From: Bryobacteraceae bacterium
GTDB lineage: Bacteria > Acidobacteriota > Terriglobia > Bryobacterales > Bryobacteraceae
Length of the DNA: 64,000 nt
Direction: 5' to 3'
Assembly (NCBI GenBank): GCA_025055455.1
Contig: JANWXD010000013.1
Span: 1 to 64,000 of the forward strand
Shown: positions 48,961 through 58,208 of the stretch, one piece after another
Layout: the number at the start of each line of letters is the position of its first letter
Numbering within the stretch: the stretch's first letter is position 1
Notes under the pieces: generated by a model
Told to the model about the DNA's origin: nothing
Database searches by the model: none
Seen by the model: only the letters and a program-made list of their open reading frames with translations
Position numbers and translations under genes: made by a program

Positions 48961-50271
48961 ATGGCGAATTCGAAGGATTTGAAACCGAAACAGCGTCTGG
49001 GCCAGAAACCCGTTTCGCGGGCCCGTAAGGCGGCGGGCTGGTCCCTCGGCGTGGCGCTGCTCGGCGGCGCCGTATACGCGGCCTACCGTTCCACAGCCCC
49101 GACAGTGGTGGAGGTGCCTGTGGCGCGTGTGCAGCGGGGGGAGTTTGTCCTCGCCGTCCGCACGCGGGGGGAAATCCGCAGCACGCGCTCGGTGATCCTG
49201 ACGGCGCCGCAAGTACCGGATCCTCGGATCGTGCGGCTCGCCGAGTCGGGCAAGCCGATCAAGAAAGGCGATGTGGTTGTCGAGTTCGACACCGCCGCGC
49301 AGGAGCAGTACTACCTGGAGCGGGCCACGCGAGTCCGCACGGCCGAAAGCGAGATCGTGCAAACCAAGGCCGCCCACCGGATCGTGAACGAAACGGACGG
49401 CCTGAACCTGATGACCGCAGAGTACAACGTCGAGCGGGCCAAGCTGGAGGCCAGCAAGGCGGAGATTCTCTCGGAGATCGAGGGGGCCAAGAACCGGATC
49501 AACGTCGGCATCTCCGAAGGCGAGCTCAACCAGGTCAAGACCACGATCAAGGCTCACAAGGTCACGCAGGAAGCGGACTTGGAACGGCTCGAGGAGTCCA
49601 AGCAGAAAACCATCCGCGACATGGAACGCGCCAAGGGATACCTCTCCAAGATGGTCATCCGCGCGCCGATTGACGGAATCGTCAACATTCTGCCCAACTT
49701 CCGCTCGGGCGGTTCCTTCGGGCAGATGCCGCCGCCCTTCAAGGAGGGCGACCGCGCCTGGACCGGGGCGGCTATCGCCGAAATTCCGGATCTCTCCGAG
49801 ATGCGCATCGAGCTGAAGCTGGAAGAGGTGGACCGAGGCAAGCTCAAATTGGGCCAGCTGGTTCGAATTCGCGTGGACGCCATCCCCGACAGGGAATTCA
49901 CGGCGGAACTGGATTGGATCAGCCCGATTGCGACTCTTCAGTTTCGCGGTTGGCGCGAAGCCGACCGGCTGTTTCCAGCCTACGCGACGCTCAAAAATCT
50001 GGATCCGCGACTGCGCCCCGGCATGAGCGCCACTGCCGAGATCATCCTCGAAAGTCAGTCCAACGTGCTTCTGATCCCCGTGCGGGCCAGCTTCCTGCGG
50101 GCGGGCAAGCCCACGGTGTGGGTCCAGACGGGAGAGAAGTTTGCCTTGCGCACCATCGAGGTGGGCAAGCGCAACGAGGAGAACGTGGTCGTCTTGAAGG
50201 GGCTGCGCGAAGGAGAAGTGGTGGCCCTGGAGGATCCCGACGAGGCGGCGCGCCGGGCACGGAAATTGTAG
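48961..50271 (+). CDS. HlyD-type periplasmic adaptor
   Basis: This 436-residue adaptor has one N-terminal membrane segment (about 24-41), a lipoyl domain with VRLAESGKPIKKGDVVVEFD, a coiled-coil hairpin (about 110-230), the second lipoyl half (SKMVIRAPIDGIVNIL) and a barrel domain (LRPGMSATAEIILESQ). It has no insertion and is the most canonical of the three adaptors. AGGAAAGG precedes the ATG. It links an inner-membrane transporter to the TolC-type channel encoded downstream. It is 16 bases before the third adaptor. Confidence 0.92.
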   Translation: MANSKDLKPKQRLGQKPVSRARKAAGWSLGVALLGGAVYAAYRSTAPTVVEVPVARVQRGEFVLAVRTRGEIRSTRSVILTAPQVPDPRIVRLAESGKPIKKGDVVVEFDTAAQEQYYLERATRVRTAESEIVQTKAAHRIVNETDGLNLMTAEYNVERAKLEASKAEILSEIEGAKNRINVGISEGELNQVKTTIKAHKVTQEADLERLEESKQKTIRDMERAKGYLSKMVIRAPIDGIVNILPNFRSGGSFGQMPPPFKEGDRAWTGAAIAEIPDLSEMRIELKLEEVDRGKLKLGQLVRIRVDAIPDREFTAELDWISPIATLQFRGWREADRLFPAYATLKNLDPRLRPGMSATAEIILESQSNVLLIPVRASFLRAGKPTVWVQTGEKFALRTIEVGKRNEENVVVLKGLREGEVVALEDPDEAARRARKL

Positions 50272-50287
50272 GAGAGCGGGAACGAGC

Positions 50288-52219
50288 ATGAAGAAATGGA
50301 TCTTTCGAGGCGCGATGGCGGCGCTGGTCGGGCTGGCGGTATGGGCAGCCTACTGGTTCGTCAAGAGAATTCCCCAGCGCCAGGAGCACATTCCCACCAC
50401 CCGCGTGCGGCAAGGGGACTTGGTCATCCGCGCGTTCACGCGCGGCGAGTTACGGGCGGTGCGTTCGGAGACCCTGGTGGCGCCGAACCTGTTCGGTACC
50501 GTGCAGGTCACCAAGCTGGCGCCCCTGGGCGCGTTTGCCCGCGAGAAAGACCTGATTGTCGAGTTCGACGACTCCGAGGTGCGCTCGCGGCTGGAAGAAA
50601 AGCAGCTCGAACTCGAACAGATCGAGGAGCAGATCAAGAAAGCACAGGCGGAACTGGCGATCCGCAACAACCAGGACCAGGTGGACCTGCTCCAGGCCCG
50701 CTACGCGGTGCGTCGCGCCGAGCTGGAGGTCAAGCGCAACGAGCTGCTTTCGGCCATTGACGCCCGCAAGAATCTGCTGAACCTGGAAGAGGCGCGCCGC
50801 CGTCTCAAGCAGCTCGAGGTGGACATCAAATCCCGGCGCGAACAGTCCGAGGCCGAGCTGGCCGTGCTGCGCGAGCAGCGCAACCGGGCCTTGGTCGAGC
50901 TCAACCGGGAGCGGATGCGCCTGAGCCAGACTAAGCTGCTGGCCTCCATGAGCGGTTTGGTGGCGATCCGTCAGAACATTTTCGGCGGCATGCGGATGTT
51001 CGGCGCGCAGGTGCCGGACATCCGCGAAGGCGACCAGGTGCAGCCGGGCATGCCCGTGGCCGACGTGCTCGATCTCTCGGAATTGGAAGTGGTGGCGAAG
51101 GTCGGCGAACTGGATCGGGCCAACCTGCGCGAGGGCCAGGACGTGATCATTCAATTGGATGCCTTGGCCGGAAAGAAGCTCCAGGGCAAGATCAAGAGCC
51201 TGAGCGGAACCGCCAGTGCGAACGTCTTCTCGGGCGATCCGGCGAAGAAATTTGACGTCACCTTTTCCGTAGACATGAAGGAACTGCTCAGCGCGGTGGG
51301 CGCCACGCCGGAACAAATCCGGCGCGTTATGGAAACGGCCGAGCGCAACCGCAAAAAACCGGTCGCCCAGGTGCAGACCGCCAGCTTTGGCTCAGCCGGA
51401 GGCTTTCCGGCTATGGCCGTCATCGGCGGCGCCGGCGGCTTCGGCCCGCCTGCGGGGCTGGGAAGTGGGGCGTCCCAGGGCGGCGAGCAGGGCGAAGGGG
51501 CGCCGGAGGGCCGTCGCCGGGGCGGCTTCGGCGGCGGCTTTTTCGGCCAGCTCTCAGAAGAAGACCGTCGCAAGATCCGCGAGGCCATCGAGAAGGCGCT
51601 CGGCGGGCGCAGCATGCAAGATCTCAGCCCCGAGGAGAGACAGAAGATTTTTGCGGAGCTGCGCCAGAAGTTTCAGCTCCCCGGACCGGGCCAGGGACAA
51701 AGCGGGGCTCCCGGACCGGTCGCGGGGCTGCCGAGCTTCGGGCTGCGTCCGCCGGGCGCCCCGGGAGCGGCACAGGGCGGCCGCGAGGGCGGCGAGGGCA
51801 GGATGTTTGGCTTTGGAGGTCCCACAGGGCCGTTCACGGAAAAAGAACTCGCCGAGGCCAAGCTGCCGCCCCCGCCCGACGAGGACAGTCAGCTCGAAGT
51901 GTTGTTGCGCCCTGGCTTGCTGGCGGACGTGGAGATCATCGTGGAGAAGATCCCTAACGCCATTCATGTCCCCGCGCAGGCGGTTTTCGAGAAAGAAGGC
52001 AAGCCCGTGGTGTACGTCAAGGTCGGCGAGCGTTTCGAGCCCCGATTCGTCAAATTCAGCAAACGCAGCGAGTCGGCAATTGTGGTCGCCGAGGGGTTGA
52101 AGCCTGGAGAAATCATCGCCCTGGCCGACCCGTTCGCCAAGCCCGGGCAAAAGAAAGAAGAAAAACCGGCCGCAGGCCCGAATCCAATGGGCGGCGTGGG
52201 CCCCGGGCCGCGGACCTGA
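50288..52219 (+). CDS. HlyD-type periplasmic adaptor with Gly/Pro-rich insertion in the barrel domain
   Basis: This 643-residue adaptor has a short N-terminal membrane segment (about 7-24), a lipoyl domain (TKLAPLGAFAREKDLIVEFD), a long coiled-coil (about 100-215), second lipoyl half (LASMSGLVAIRQN) and a barrel domain (VVAKVGELDRANLREGQDV). From about residue 345 to 545 the barrel is interrupted by a Gly/Pro-rich region containing a short helical module (LSEEDRRKIREAIEKALGG, LSPEERQKIFAELRQKF), before it resumes with LLRPGLLADVEIIVEKIPN. The function is as for the neighbouring adaptors; the insertion is unusual. Confidence 0.9.
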   Translation: MKKWIFRGAMAALVGLAVWAAYWFVKRIPQRQEHIPTTRVRQGDLVIRAFTRGELRAVRSETLVAPNLFGTVQVTKLAPLGAFAREKDLIVEFDDSEVRSRLEEKQLELEQIEEQIKKAQAELAIRNNQDQVDLLQARYAVRRAELEVKRNELLSAIDARKNLLNLEEARRRLKQLEVDIKSRREQSEAELAVLREQRNRALVELNRERMRLSQTKLLASMSGLVAIRQNIFGGMRMFGAQVPDIREGDQVQPGMPVADVLDLSELEVVAKVGELDRANLREGQDVIIQLDALAGKKLQGKIKSLSGTASANVFSGDPAKKFDVTFSVDMKELLSAVGATPEQIRRVMETAERNRKKPVAQVQTASFGSAGGFPAMAVIGGAGGFGPPAGLGSGASQGGEQGEGAPEGRRRGGFGGGFFGQLSEEDRRKIREAIEKALGGRSMQDLSPEERQKIFAELRQKFQLPGPGQGQSGAPGPVAGLPSFGLRPPGAPGAAQGGREGGEGRMFGFGGPTGPFTEKELAEAKLPPPPDEDSQLEVLLRPGLLADVEIIVEKIPNAIHVPAQAVFEKEGKPVVYVKVGERFEPRFVKFSKRSESAIVVAEGLKPGEIIALADPFAKPGQKKEEKPAAGPNPMGGVGPGPRT

Positions 52220-52258
52220 GGCGCTCCCACTGACATGGCGCAAGGAAGGTGACATCAG

Positions 52259-53515
52259 ATGTCGGGTCTCAGCAGTTACCTGCCCGAAATTTACATGGGC
52301 CTTTCCAGCCTCCTGGTGCACAAGCTCCGCAGCTTGCTCACCATGCTGGGCATGATTTTCGGCGTCGGCGCCGTGGTGGCGATGCTCTCCATCACTGCCG
52401 GGGCCCAGCGGGAGATGATCAGCTTCATTGACCTGCTGGGAGTGAACAACATCATTGTGGAAGCGCGGGAGGCCGTGGACCGCAACGAGCTCCAGGCCCG
52501 GCGCCAGATTTCCCCCGGCCTCACGTTCCGCGATTTCCGCGCCATTGCGGAAAACGTCCAAGGTCTGGAGGCGCTCACGCCGCGGAAGCGTTTCAAACCG
52601 ACCAAGGTGTTGCCCAAGACCACCCAGGAGCCTCCGCTGCTGATCGGGGTGCTGCCCAATTTCATGCAGATCAATAACCTCACGGTCGTGGAGGGGCGCT
52701 TCTTCACGGAGGAGGAGAACCTGCAATCGGCGCCCGTGTGTGTGCTGGGCGAGTCGGCCAAGATCAACCTTCTGGGCTACGACCGCGCCGTGGGCAAGTA
52801 CGTCAAGGTGAACAACGTCTGGCTCCAAGTGATCGGCGTGCTGGCCCATCAGGCCACGGCGGACACCGAGATCGAGGGTCTGGAAGCGGTCAACCGCAAC
52901 AACATGATCATCGCCCCGCTCAACACCGTTATGCGCCGTTTCGAGGATTCCAACAGCTTCCTCAAAGACGAAATCGACGGCATTTACATGCGCGTGCGCC
53001 CGGGGACGGATTCGATCGAAACGGCCAACATCGTCCGCGCCATCCTGACGGCGACGCACAAAGATGCTGGAGACTTCACGGTGGTGGTCCCGGCCGGGCT
53101 CTTAGAAGAGCGGCGACGCACGCAGTTCATCTTCGAAGTGGTGATGATTTGCATTGCGGGCATCTCGCTGTTGGTGGGCGGTATCGGCATCATGAACATC
53201 ATGCTCGCCACGGTGCTGGAACGGACGCGGGAGATCGGCATCCGGCGCGCCATCGGCGCCCGGCAGTCCGACATCGTCCGCCAGTTCCTGACGGAGGCGG
53301 TGATGATCTCGATCCTGGGCGGTTTGATCGGGATTGCGTTTGGGTTCACGTTGTCCCGCGTCATTGCCGCGGCGGCCGGCTGGTCCACGGTCGTCACGGC
53401 GACTTCGATCGCGGTTGCCTTCGGCGTTTCGGTCTTCATTGGCTTGCTGTTCGGGATCTATCCGGCAGTTCAGGCCGCGAAATTGGACCCCATCGAAGCG
53501 ATTCGCTACGAGTAA
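52259..53515 (+). CDS. MacB/FtsX-type ABC transporter permease without an ATPase domain
   Basis: This 418-residue permease has an N-terminal membrane helix (KLRSLLTMLGMIFGVGAVVAM), a large periplasmic MacB-core domain (about 55-285) and three C-terminal helices (IFEVVMICIAGISLLVGGIG, ILGGLIGIAFGF, VAFGVSVFIGLLFGIYPA) with the conserved RTREIGIRRAIGARQSDI loop. MacB itself is fused to its ATPase at the N-terminus; here that part is missing and no ATPase gene is in the operon. AAGGAAGG precedes the ATG. It probably forms a mechanotransmission-type efflux machine with one of the adaptors and the TolC-type protein, using an ATPase from elsewhere. Confidence 0.92.
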   Translation: MSGLSSYLPEIYMGLSSLLVHKLRSLLTMLGMIFGVGAVVAMLSITAGAQREMISFIDLLGVNNIIVEAREAVDRNELQARRQISPGLTFRDFRAIAENVQGLEALTPRKRFKPTKVLPKTTQEPPLLIGVLPNFMQINNLTVVEGRFFTEEENLQSAPVCVLGESAKINLLGYDRAVGKYVKVNNVWLQVIGVLAHQATADTEIEGLEAVNRNNMIIAPLNTVMRRFEDSNSFLKDEIDGIYMRVRPGTDSIETANIVRAILTATHKDAGDFTVVVPAGLLEERRRTQFIFEVVMICIAGISLLVGGIGIMNIMLATVLERTREIGIRRAIGARQSDIVRQFLTEAVMISILGGLIGIAFGFTLSRVIAAAAGWSTVVTATSIAVAFGVSVFIGLLFGIYPAVQAAKLDPIEAIRYE

Positions 53516-53524
53516 CTCACGAAT

Positions 53525-55177
53525 ATGAAACCGAGTTGGATTCTCACAGGATTCCTTTGCGCGGGCGCGGCTTGGGCGCAGGAGGCGCCGGTGTTCCCGC
53601 GTCCCGCGTACTTCCGGCAGCATTTCAGCACGCCATCGATGCGCGTGGAGCTCCAGCCGCCGGCGCGCCTGGCCGACTTCCTCGTGGACGGCAAGCTCGA
53701 ACTCTCGCTGCGCTCCTACCTGGAACTGGTACTGGCCAACAACACGGACATCGCCATCCAGAAATTGTCGGTGGAAGTGCCGAGGAACGCCGTGACACGC
53801 GCGTTCGGCCGCTTCGATCCCACGCTGACCGCCAGCTTCAACAGCACGCGCACGAAATCCCCCGCAAGCGACGTGCTGGCCGGCGCCGCCACGCTCAGCC
53901 AGTTGAACCAGCCCGCCAACTTCAGCTACCAGCAGGTGCTCGAGACCGGCACGCAGTTCAACGTGGGCTTCTTCGCCAGCAAGAACTCCACCAACAGCGC
54001 CTTCCAAACCTTCAATCCGGCGCTCAACGCGCGCCTGACGTTCGGCTTCACTCAACCCTTGCTGCGGGGCCGCGGGGCGTACGTCACGCGGCTGCCCATC
54101 CTGATCGCCCGCAGCCGCCTGCGTAGCGCGGAGCACAATCTGCGCGACCAGCTTCTGCGGCTGCTGACCGTAGCCGAAAACGCGTATTGGGACGTGGTGG
54201 GAGCGCGCGAGAACGTCCTGGTTCAGGAACAAGCCGTCGCGCTTCGCGCCGAGGCTTTGAAGATCGCCCAGCGGGAACTCGAGCTGGGCGCGCTGTCCCC
54301 GCTGGACATCTACCAGCCGCAAGCCGATTACGCCTCGGCCCAGATCCAGCTCTCGCAGGCCAAGTACCGGCTGGCCCAGCTCGAAGATGCGCTGCGGAAG
54401 CAGATCGGCGCGGATCTGGATCCCCAGTTCCGGAACGTCCCCATCGTGCTGACGGAAACCGTTCTCCCGCCGGCCGACACGGCCACGTTCGACCGGGAAG
54501 CGCTGGTCGAGAAAGCGCTGGCCATGCGGCCCGACCTGCTCGCGGCCCGGGAGAACCTGCTCACCGACGACATGAACATTCGCGCCGCCGCCGACGCGCT
54601 GCGGCCCGATCTGTCCCTTACCGCCAGCTACGCCTCGTCCGGTCGCGGGGGACCGTTCTACCGACGCACGAACGTCTTCGGGCCGGAGGGTCCGGTAGGC
54701 ACGGTCGTCACCGTGATCCCGGGCGGTTTCGGGGACGCGCTCAGTCAGCTGTTCAACTTCAACTTTCCCACCTACACCTTCGGCCTGACGCTGCGGCTTC
54801 CGATTCGGGACCGCACGGCCTCCGCCAACCTCGCCGACGCTCTCGTACAGAAGCGCCTGGATGCGCTGCGCGTCCGCAGCCTGGAGCAGAACGTTCGGCT
54901 GGAAGTGCTCAACGCCATCAGTCAGGTGGAGTCCAGCCGGGAGGCCGTCAAGCTGGCTCAGGTAGCGCGAGACCTCGCGCAGAAGAACCTGGAGGCCGAG
55001 CAGAAAAAGTACGAGCTGGGCACGACGGTGCTGTTTTTCGTCCTGGACGCGCAGACCCGTCTGACGACGGCCCAGTCGCGGTTGCTCACCGAGTCCATCA
55101 ACTATCGCCGAAACTTGCTGAACCTGCTGCGCGTCACCGGCGAACTGCTGGAACAGCGAGGCATCGCGGTACAATAG
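53525..55177 (+). CDS. TolC-family outer membrane channel protein
   Basis: This 550-residue exported protein has a signal peptide (SWILTGFLCAGAAWAQ) and two structural repeats of the outer membrane efflux protein family (PF02321), each with long amphipathic helices (for example AVALRAEALKIAQRELELGA and AVKLAQVARDLAQKNLEAEQ) and barrel strands (LRLPIRDRTASANLADALVQ). It should form the outer-membrane duct through which the adaptor-permease complex exports its substrate. The gene starts 9 bases after the permease stop and closes the operon; mutL follows after 45 bases. Confidence 0.93.
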   Translation: MKPSWILTGFLCAGAAWAQEAPVFPRPAYFRQHFSTPSMRVELQPPARLADFLVDGKLELSLRSYLELVLANNTDIAIQKLSVEVPRNAVTRAFGRFDPTLTASFNSTRTKSPASDVLAGAATLSQLNQPANFSYQQVLETGTQFNVGFFASKNSTNSAFQTFNPALNARLTFGFTQPLLRGRGAYVTRLPILIARSRLRSAEHNLRDQLLRLLTVAENAYWDVVGARENVLVQEQAVALRAEALKIAQRELELGALSPLDIYQPQADYASAQIQLSQAKYRLAQLEDALRKQIGADLDPQFRNVPIVLTETVLPPADTATFDREALVEKALAMRPDLLAARENLLTDDMNIRAAADALRPDLSLTASYASSGRGGPFYRRTNVFGPEGPVGTVVTVIPGGFGDALSQLFNFNFPTYTFGLTLRLPIRDRTASANLADALVQKRLDALRVRSLEQNVRLEVLNAISQVESSREAVKLAQVARDLAQKNLEAEQKKYELGTTVLFFVLDAQTRLTTAQSRLLTESINYRRNLLNLLRVTGELLEQRGIAVQ

Positions 55178-55222
55178 GCCCATTGGACTGCGCCCCGTGC
55201 GCGGGGGCGGGGCCCGGGGCTG

Positions 55223-57157
55223 ATGGGTCTCATCCGCATACTTCCGGACCAGGTCGTCAACCAGATCGCCGCTGGCGAAGTGGTCGAACGGCCGGTCTCC
55301 GTGGTCAAGGAGCTGCTGGAGAACGCCTTGGACGCCGGCGCCACCGAGCTGCGCGTGGACATCGAGGCGGGGGGCCGCCGTCTGATCCGTGTCGCCGACA
55401 ACGGCTGCGGCATGATGCACGACGATGCGCTGCTGGCCTTCGAGCGCCATGCCACCAGCAAGTTGCGCGACGTCAAGGACTTGCTTGCCGTCGGGACGCT
55501 GGGGTTCCGCGGCGAAGCGCTTCCCTCGATTGCGGCCGTCTCCCGTGTGGTTCTCGAAACCCGCTGGGCCGAGGAACGCACCGGGACGCGCGTCGAAATC
55601 GCCGGCGGCAAGATGCTCCGCGTCGAAGAGGCCGCCATCCCGGGGGGCACCACTGTCACGGTGCGGGATCTGTTCTTCAACGTGCCGGCGCGCAAGAAGT
55701 TCCTGCGGTCCGAACCGACGGAAACCGCGCACGTGGCGTCCCTGGTGACGCACTACAGCCTGGCTCATCCCGACAAGACGTTTTTCTTCCGCCACGACTC
55801 GCGGGAGCTGCTCCACGTCACCCCCGTCGAGACGCTCCGCGAGCGCGTCTATCAGGTCTTCGGCAGCCAGACGCTCGAGGAACTGGTCGACTTGGGCTGC
55901 CGGGAGCGGGTGCTGGAGGCGGCCTCCGCCGAGAGCCCTCAGTCCGGGCACATGCGCCGTGTCTTCCGCCTGCGCGGCTTTGTGTCGCGGCCCCAAGTGC
56001 AAAAGTCGAATCGCAACTCCATCTTTTTGTTCGTCAATCGCCGGCTGATCCGTGACCGGCTCCTGCTGCACGCGCTTTCGGCCGCCTATCACAACCTCCT
56101 TCCGCCGGGCGCTTTCCCGTTTGCGCTGCTGTTTCTGGAATGCGACCTCGAAGAAGTGGATGTGAACGTGCACCCGTCAAAAACGGAGGTGCGCTTCCGC
56201 CAGGGCACCTTCGTGCACGACTTCGTGCGGGATGCGGTCCGTGAGGCGCTCGTGGAATCCCGGCCGGTATCCAGTTTGTCCCTCCGGCCCGGCCCGCAGC
56301 CCGCGGCACAGCTGCCTTATTCGGAGTTCACGCAGCAGATCGAGAATCAAGCGTGGCTGGGGGCACTTCCGGAAGCGCCTCCCGCGAACCCGGAAGGGCT
56401 GCCGCCCTTCACGCTGCGGCCTACGGCGGCCCCAGCCCTGCGGCTCGATTTCGGCCCGGACGCTTCGCCCGAACCCATACCGGTTGCCCCGCCGGCGGGC
56501 CTCAAGCTTCCGGTTCCCGATACGCACCGCGGATCGCCCGCCGACCTCGACCTCTCTGCCGCCGCGACGTTGGATGCTTTGCGAGACCTCCGCCCCCTTG
56601 GGCAGCTCCACGATAGCTTCATCGTGGCGGCCGGCCGCGACGGCTTGTGGCTGATTGACCAGCACGTGGCCCACGAACGGATTCTCTTCGAGAAGCTGCT
56701 GCGCGAGCAGGCTGCCGGCGAGCTCGAAACGCAGCGCCTGCTGCTTCCCGTGCTCGTGGAGCTGACCCCAGGGCAGTATGCCGAATACGCGCGCATCGCC
56801 AGCGAACTGGAGGCCAGCGGCTTCGAGACCGAGCCGTTCGGCCCGCGCACCATTGCCGTCAAGACGGCTCCGGCGGGCCTGGCGGCCGGCGACGTTGAAC
56901 AGGTCATTTTCGAAATTCTGGAAGTGGCTGAGCGGGAACTGCGGCGCGTTTCTTTAGGTGATCTGCGCCGCGCCATGGCGGCCTCGATCGCCTGCCGCGC
57001 TGCCATCAAGATCAACACGCGGCTGGAGCCGGCAAAGATCCAGTGGCTGCTCGAAGAACTGGCACGGACCGAGTGCCCCATGAGCTGCCCGCACGGTCGG
57101 CCCATCGCCTTGCGCTACTCCACCCGCGAGATCCTGCGCGCGTTCCAGCGAATCTAG
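55223..57157 (+). CDS. mutL: DNA mismatch repair protein MutL
   Basis: This 644-residue protein couples MutS recognition to strand incision. The N-terminal GHKL ATPase has LPDQVVNQIAAGEV, VADNGCGM and TLGFRGEALPSI; the C-terminal domain carries the metal-dependent endonuclease motif starting at Asp479 (DQHVAHERILFE, form DQHA-x2-E-x4-E with Val for Ala) and CPHGRP near the end (zinc-binding partner motif). The protein should therefore nick DNA itself, as in bacteria without MutH. The start ATG at 55223 agrees with the usual MGLIRILP-type N-terminus. Confidence 0.96.
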   Translation: MGLIRILPDQVVNQIAAGEVVERPVSVVKELLENALDAGATELRVDIEAGGRRLIRVADNGCGMMHDDALLAFERHATSKLRDVKDLLAVGTLGFRGEALPSIAAVSRVVLETRWAEERTGTRVEIAGGKMLRVEEAAIPGGTTVTVRDLFFNVPARKKFLRSEPTETAHVASLVTHYSLAHPDKTFFFRHDSRELLHVTPVETLRERVYQVFGSQTLEELVDLGCRERVLEAASAESPQSGHMRRVFRLRGFVSRPQVQKSNRNSIFLFVNRRLIRDRLLLHALSAAYHNLLPPGAFPFALLFLECDLEEVDVNVHPSKTEVRFRQGTFVHDFVRDAVREALVESRPVSSLSLRPGPQPAAQLPYSEFTQQIENQAWLGALPEAPPANPEGLPPFTLRPTAAPALRLDFGPDASPEPIPVAPPAGLKLPVPDTHRGSPADLDLSAAATLDALRDLRPLGQLHDSFIVAAGRDGLWLIDQHVAHERILFEKLLREQAAGELETQRLLLPVLVELTPGQYAEYARIASELEASGFETEPFGPRTIAVKTAPAGLAAGDVEQVIFEILEVAERELRRVSLGDLRRAMAASIACRAAIKINTRLEPAKIQWLLEELARTECPMSCPHGRPIALRYSTREILRAFQRI

Positions 57158-57178
57158 GACGCTTCGGCTCCGGACCGC

Positions 57179-57206
57179 CGCGAGGCTCAGGGGCTCTTGC
57201 CTCGCG
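57179..57206. terminator. Hairpin between convergent mutL and Yip1-like gene
   Basis: CGCGAGGC (57179-57186) pairs perfectly with GCCTCGCG (57199-57206) around a 12-base loop, 22 bases after the mutL stop. No T-run follows on either strand. From 57206 to 57253 the sequence repeats CTGAC/CCGCT-type units imperfectly. Confidence 0.4.
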
Positions 57207-57250
57207 ACTGACCGCTGACTGCCGACCGCTGTTCGCGCACCACTGACTGC

Positions 57251-57985
57251 TCACCCGAACGCTGCCGACCAGCCGGCCTTGATCAGCACGTAAACGGCCC
57301 ACGGTGCCATCACCAGCGCCAGCGCCCGTTGATACGAAACCCGCTTGGCAGCAGTCGAAAGGCCGAGAGCCAGCAGCAAGATCACCCAAATGCTCAGCAG
57401 ATCGAGCGATCCGGCGGCGGTGTAGAAGAATTTCGGTGTGGTGCCGGGATCGAGGTACGCCCCGAGGTTCAAGGGAACCGGATTTTGGAGATCGAAATCC
57501 TCAGGATTCTTGAACCGCATCACGATCATGGCCAGGACCGTTCCGAGGGCACCTGGCAGTGAGGCATAGGTCGCGATACTGAAGACTTGACGGAAGCGCA
57601 GCTCGGCCCCGGCAAGTCCATTGAAGATACCCAGCAGCACGACAGAGCTGATCAGGATCGAGACCACGACGCCCAGGACTGCTGCCGCATAGCCGAAACC
57701 GGCCGCAAACTGGACGGACTGTCCGATAACCTGCTCGCGCTGCTCGGGCGGCATCTGCTGGATCTGCTCGTTGGTTTCCAATTGCCGACGCATAAAGGTC
57801 TCCCAGCCCACCAGCCGGGAAAACATGACGATATAGGCGACCGACAAGGCGGTCATGAGGATCAATGGCGCCCACCAGCGCGGCCGGGCAGCCAGATCGG
57901 CAAACACCGGCTTTGGCTCCCAGAATACGCCCAAGAGCCGCTGCGGTTCGGTCAAGGAACGAGGTGCGGGTTCGGGGCTGGCCAT
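57251..57985 (-). CDS. Yip1-family integral membrane protein
   Basis: This 244-residue protein has five hydrophobic segments (about 41-60, 93-120, 135-155, 187-210, 218-240) after a short cytoplasmic start containing PKPVFADLAARPRWWAPLIL, the opening typical of bacterial Yip1-domain proteins (PF04893). The substrate or partner is unknown; bacterial members are uncharacterised. It is convergent with mutL and divergent from the TPR gene, with nothing else in its transcript. Confidence 0.85.
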   Translation of the reverse strand: MASPEPAPRSLTEPQRLLGVFWEPKPVFADLAARPRWWAPLILMTALSVAYIVMFSRLVGWETFMRRQLETNEQIQQMPPEQREQVIGQSVQFAAGFGYAAAVLGVVVSILISSVVLLGIFNGLAGAELRFRQVFSIATYASLPGALGTVLAMIVMRFKNPEDFDLQNPVPLNLGAYLDPGTTPKFFYTAAGSLDLLSIWVILLLALGLSTAAKRVSYQRALALVMAPWAVYVLIKAGWSAAFG

Positions 57986-58148
57986 GGCCCATTCATTATA
58001 GTCCCGACGCCGTCGCCGGGATCCGGCTTCTCCATTCTGTGCCTGCTCAATCGCCGGCGCGTCCTTTACCTTGGCGAGTGGGCCGTTGAGCCGGCCTTCC
58101 CTCTCACCGCCTTCCCGGGCGGGTCAGTGGAAAGGGCGTTTCCCGCTA

Positions 58149-58154
58149 TACTTG
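58149..58154 (+). promoter_or_regulatory. -10 box ahead of the TPR gene
   Basis: TATACT in the context CGCTATACT lies 55 bases before the ATG at 58209. No good -35 box is present. The rest of the 220-base gap between the divergent genes shows no coding sequence. Confidence 0.35.
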
Positions 58155-58208
58155 GGAAGAGAGGATCGTTGGCCGCGTTCTGGGGTGGCAAGCGACGATA
58201 AGATTCCG

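Noticed and set aside
53102-56173. 1023-codon minus-strand open frame across the permease, tolC and mutL
   Set aside because: It runs antisense to three well-supported genes and has no recognisable domain or start signal; a GC artefact.
57206-57253. Degenerate CTGAC/CCGCT repeats as a mobile-element remnant
   Set aside because: Units are short and imperfect, and there are no terminal inverted repeats or target duplications.
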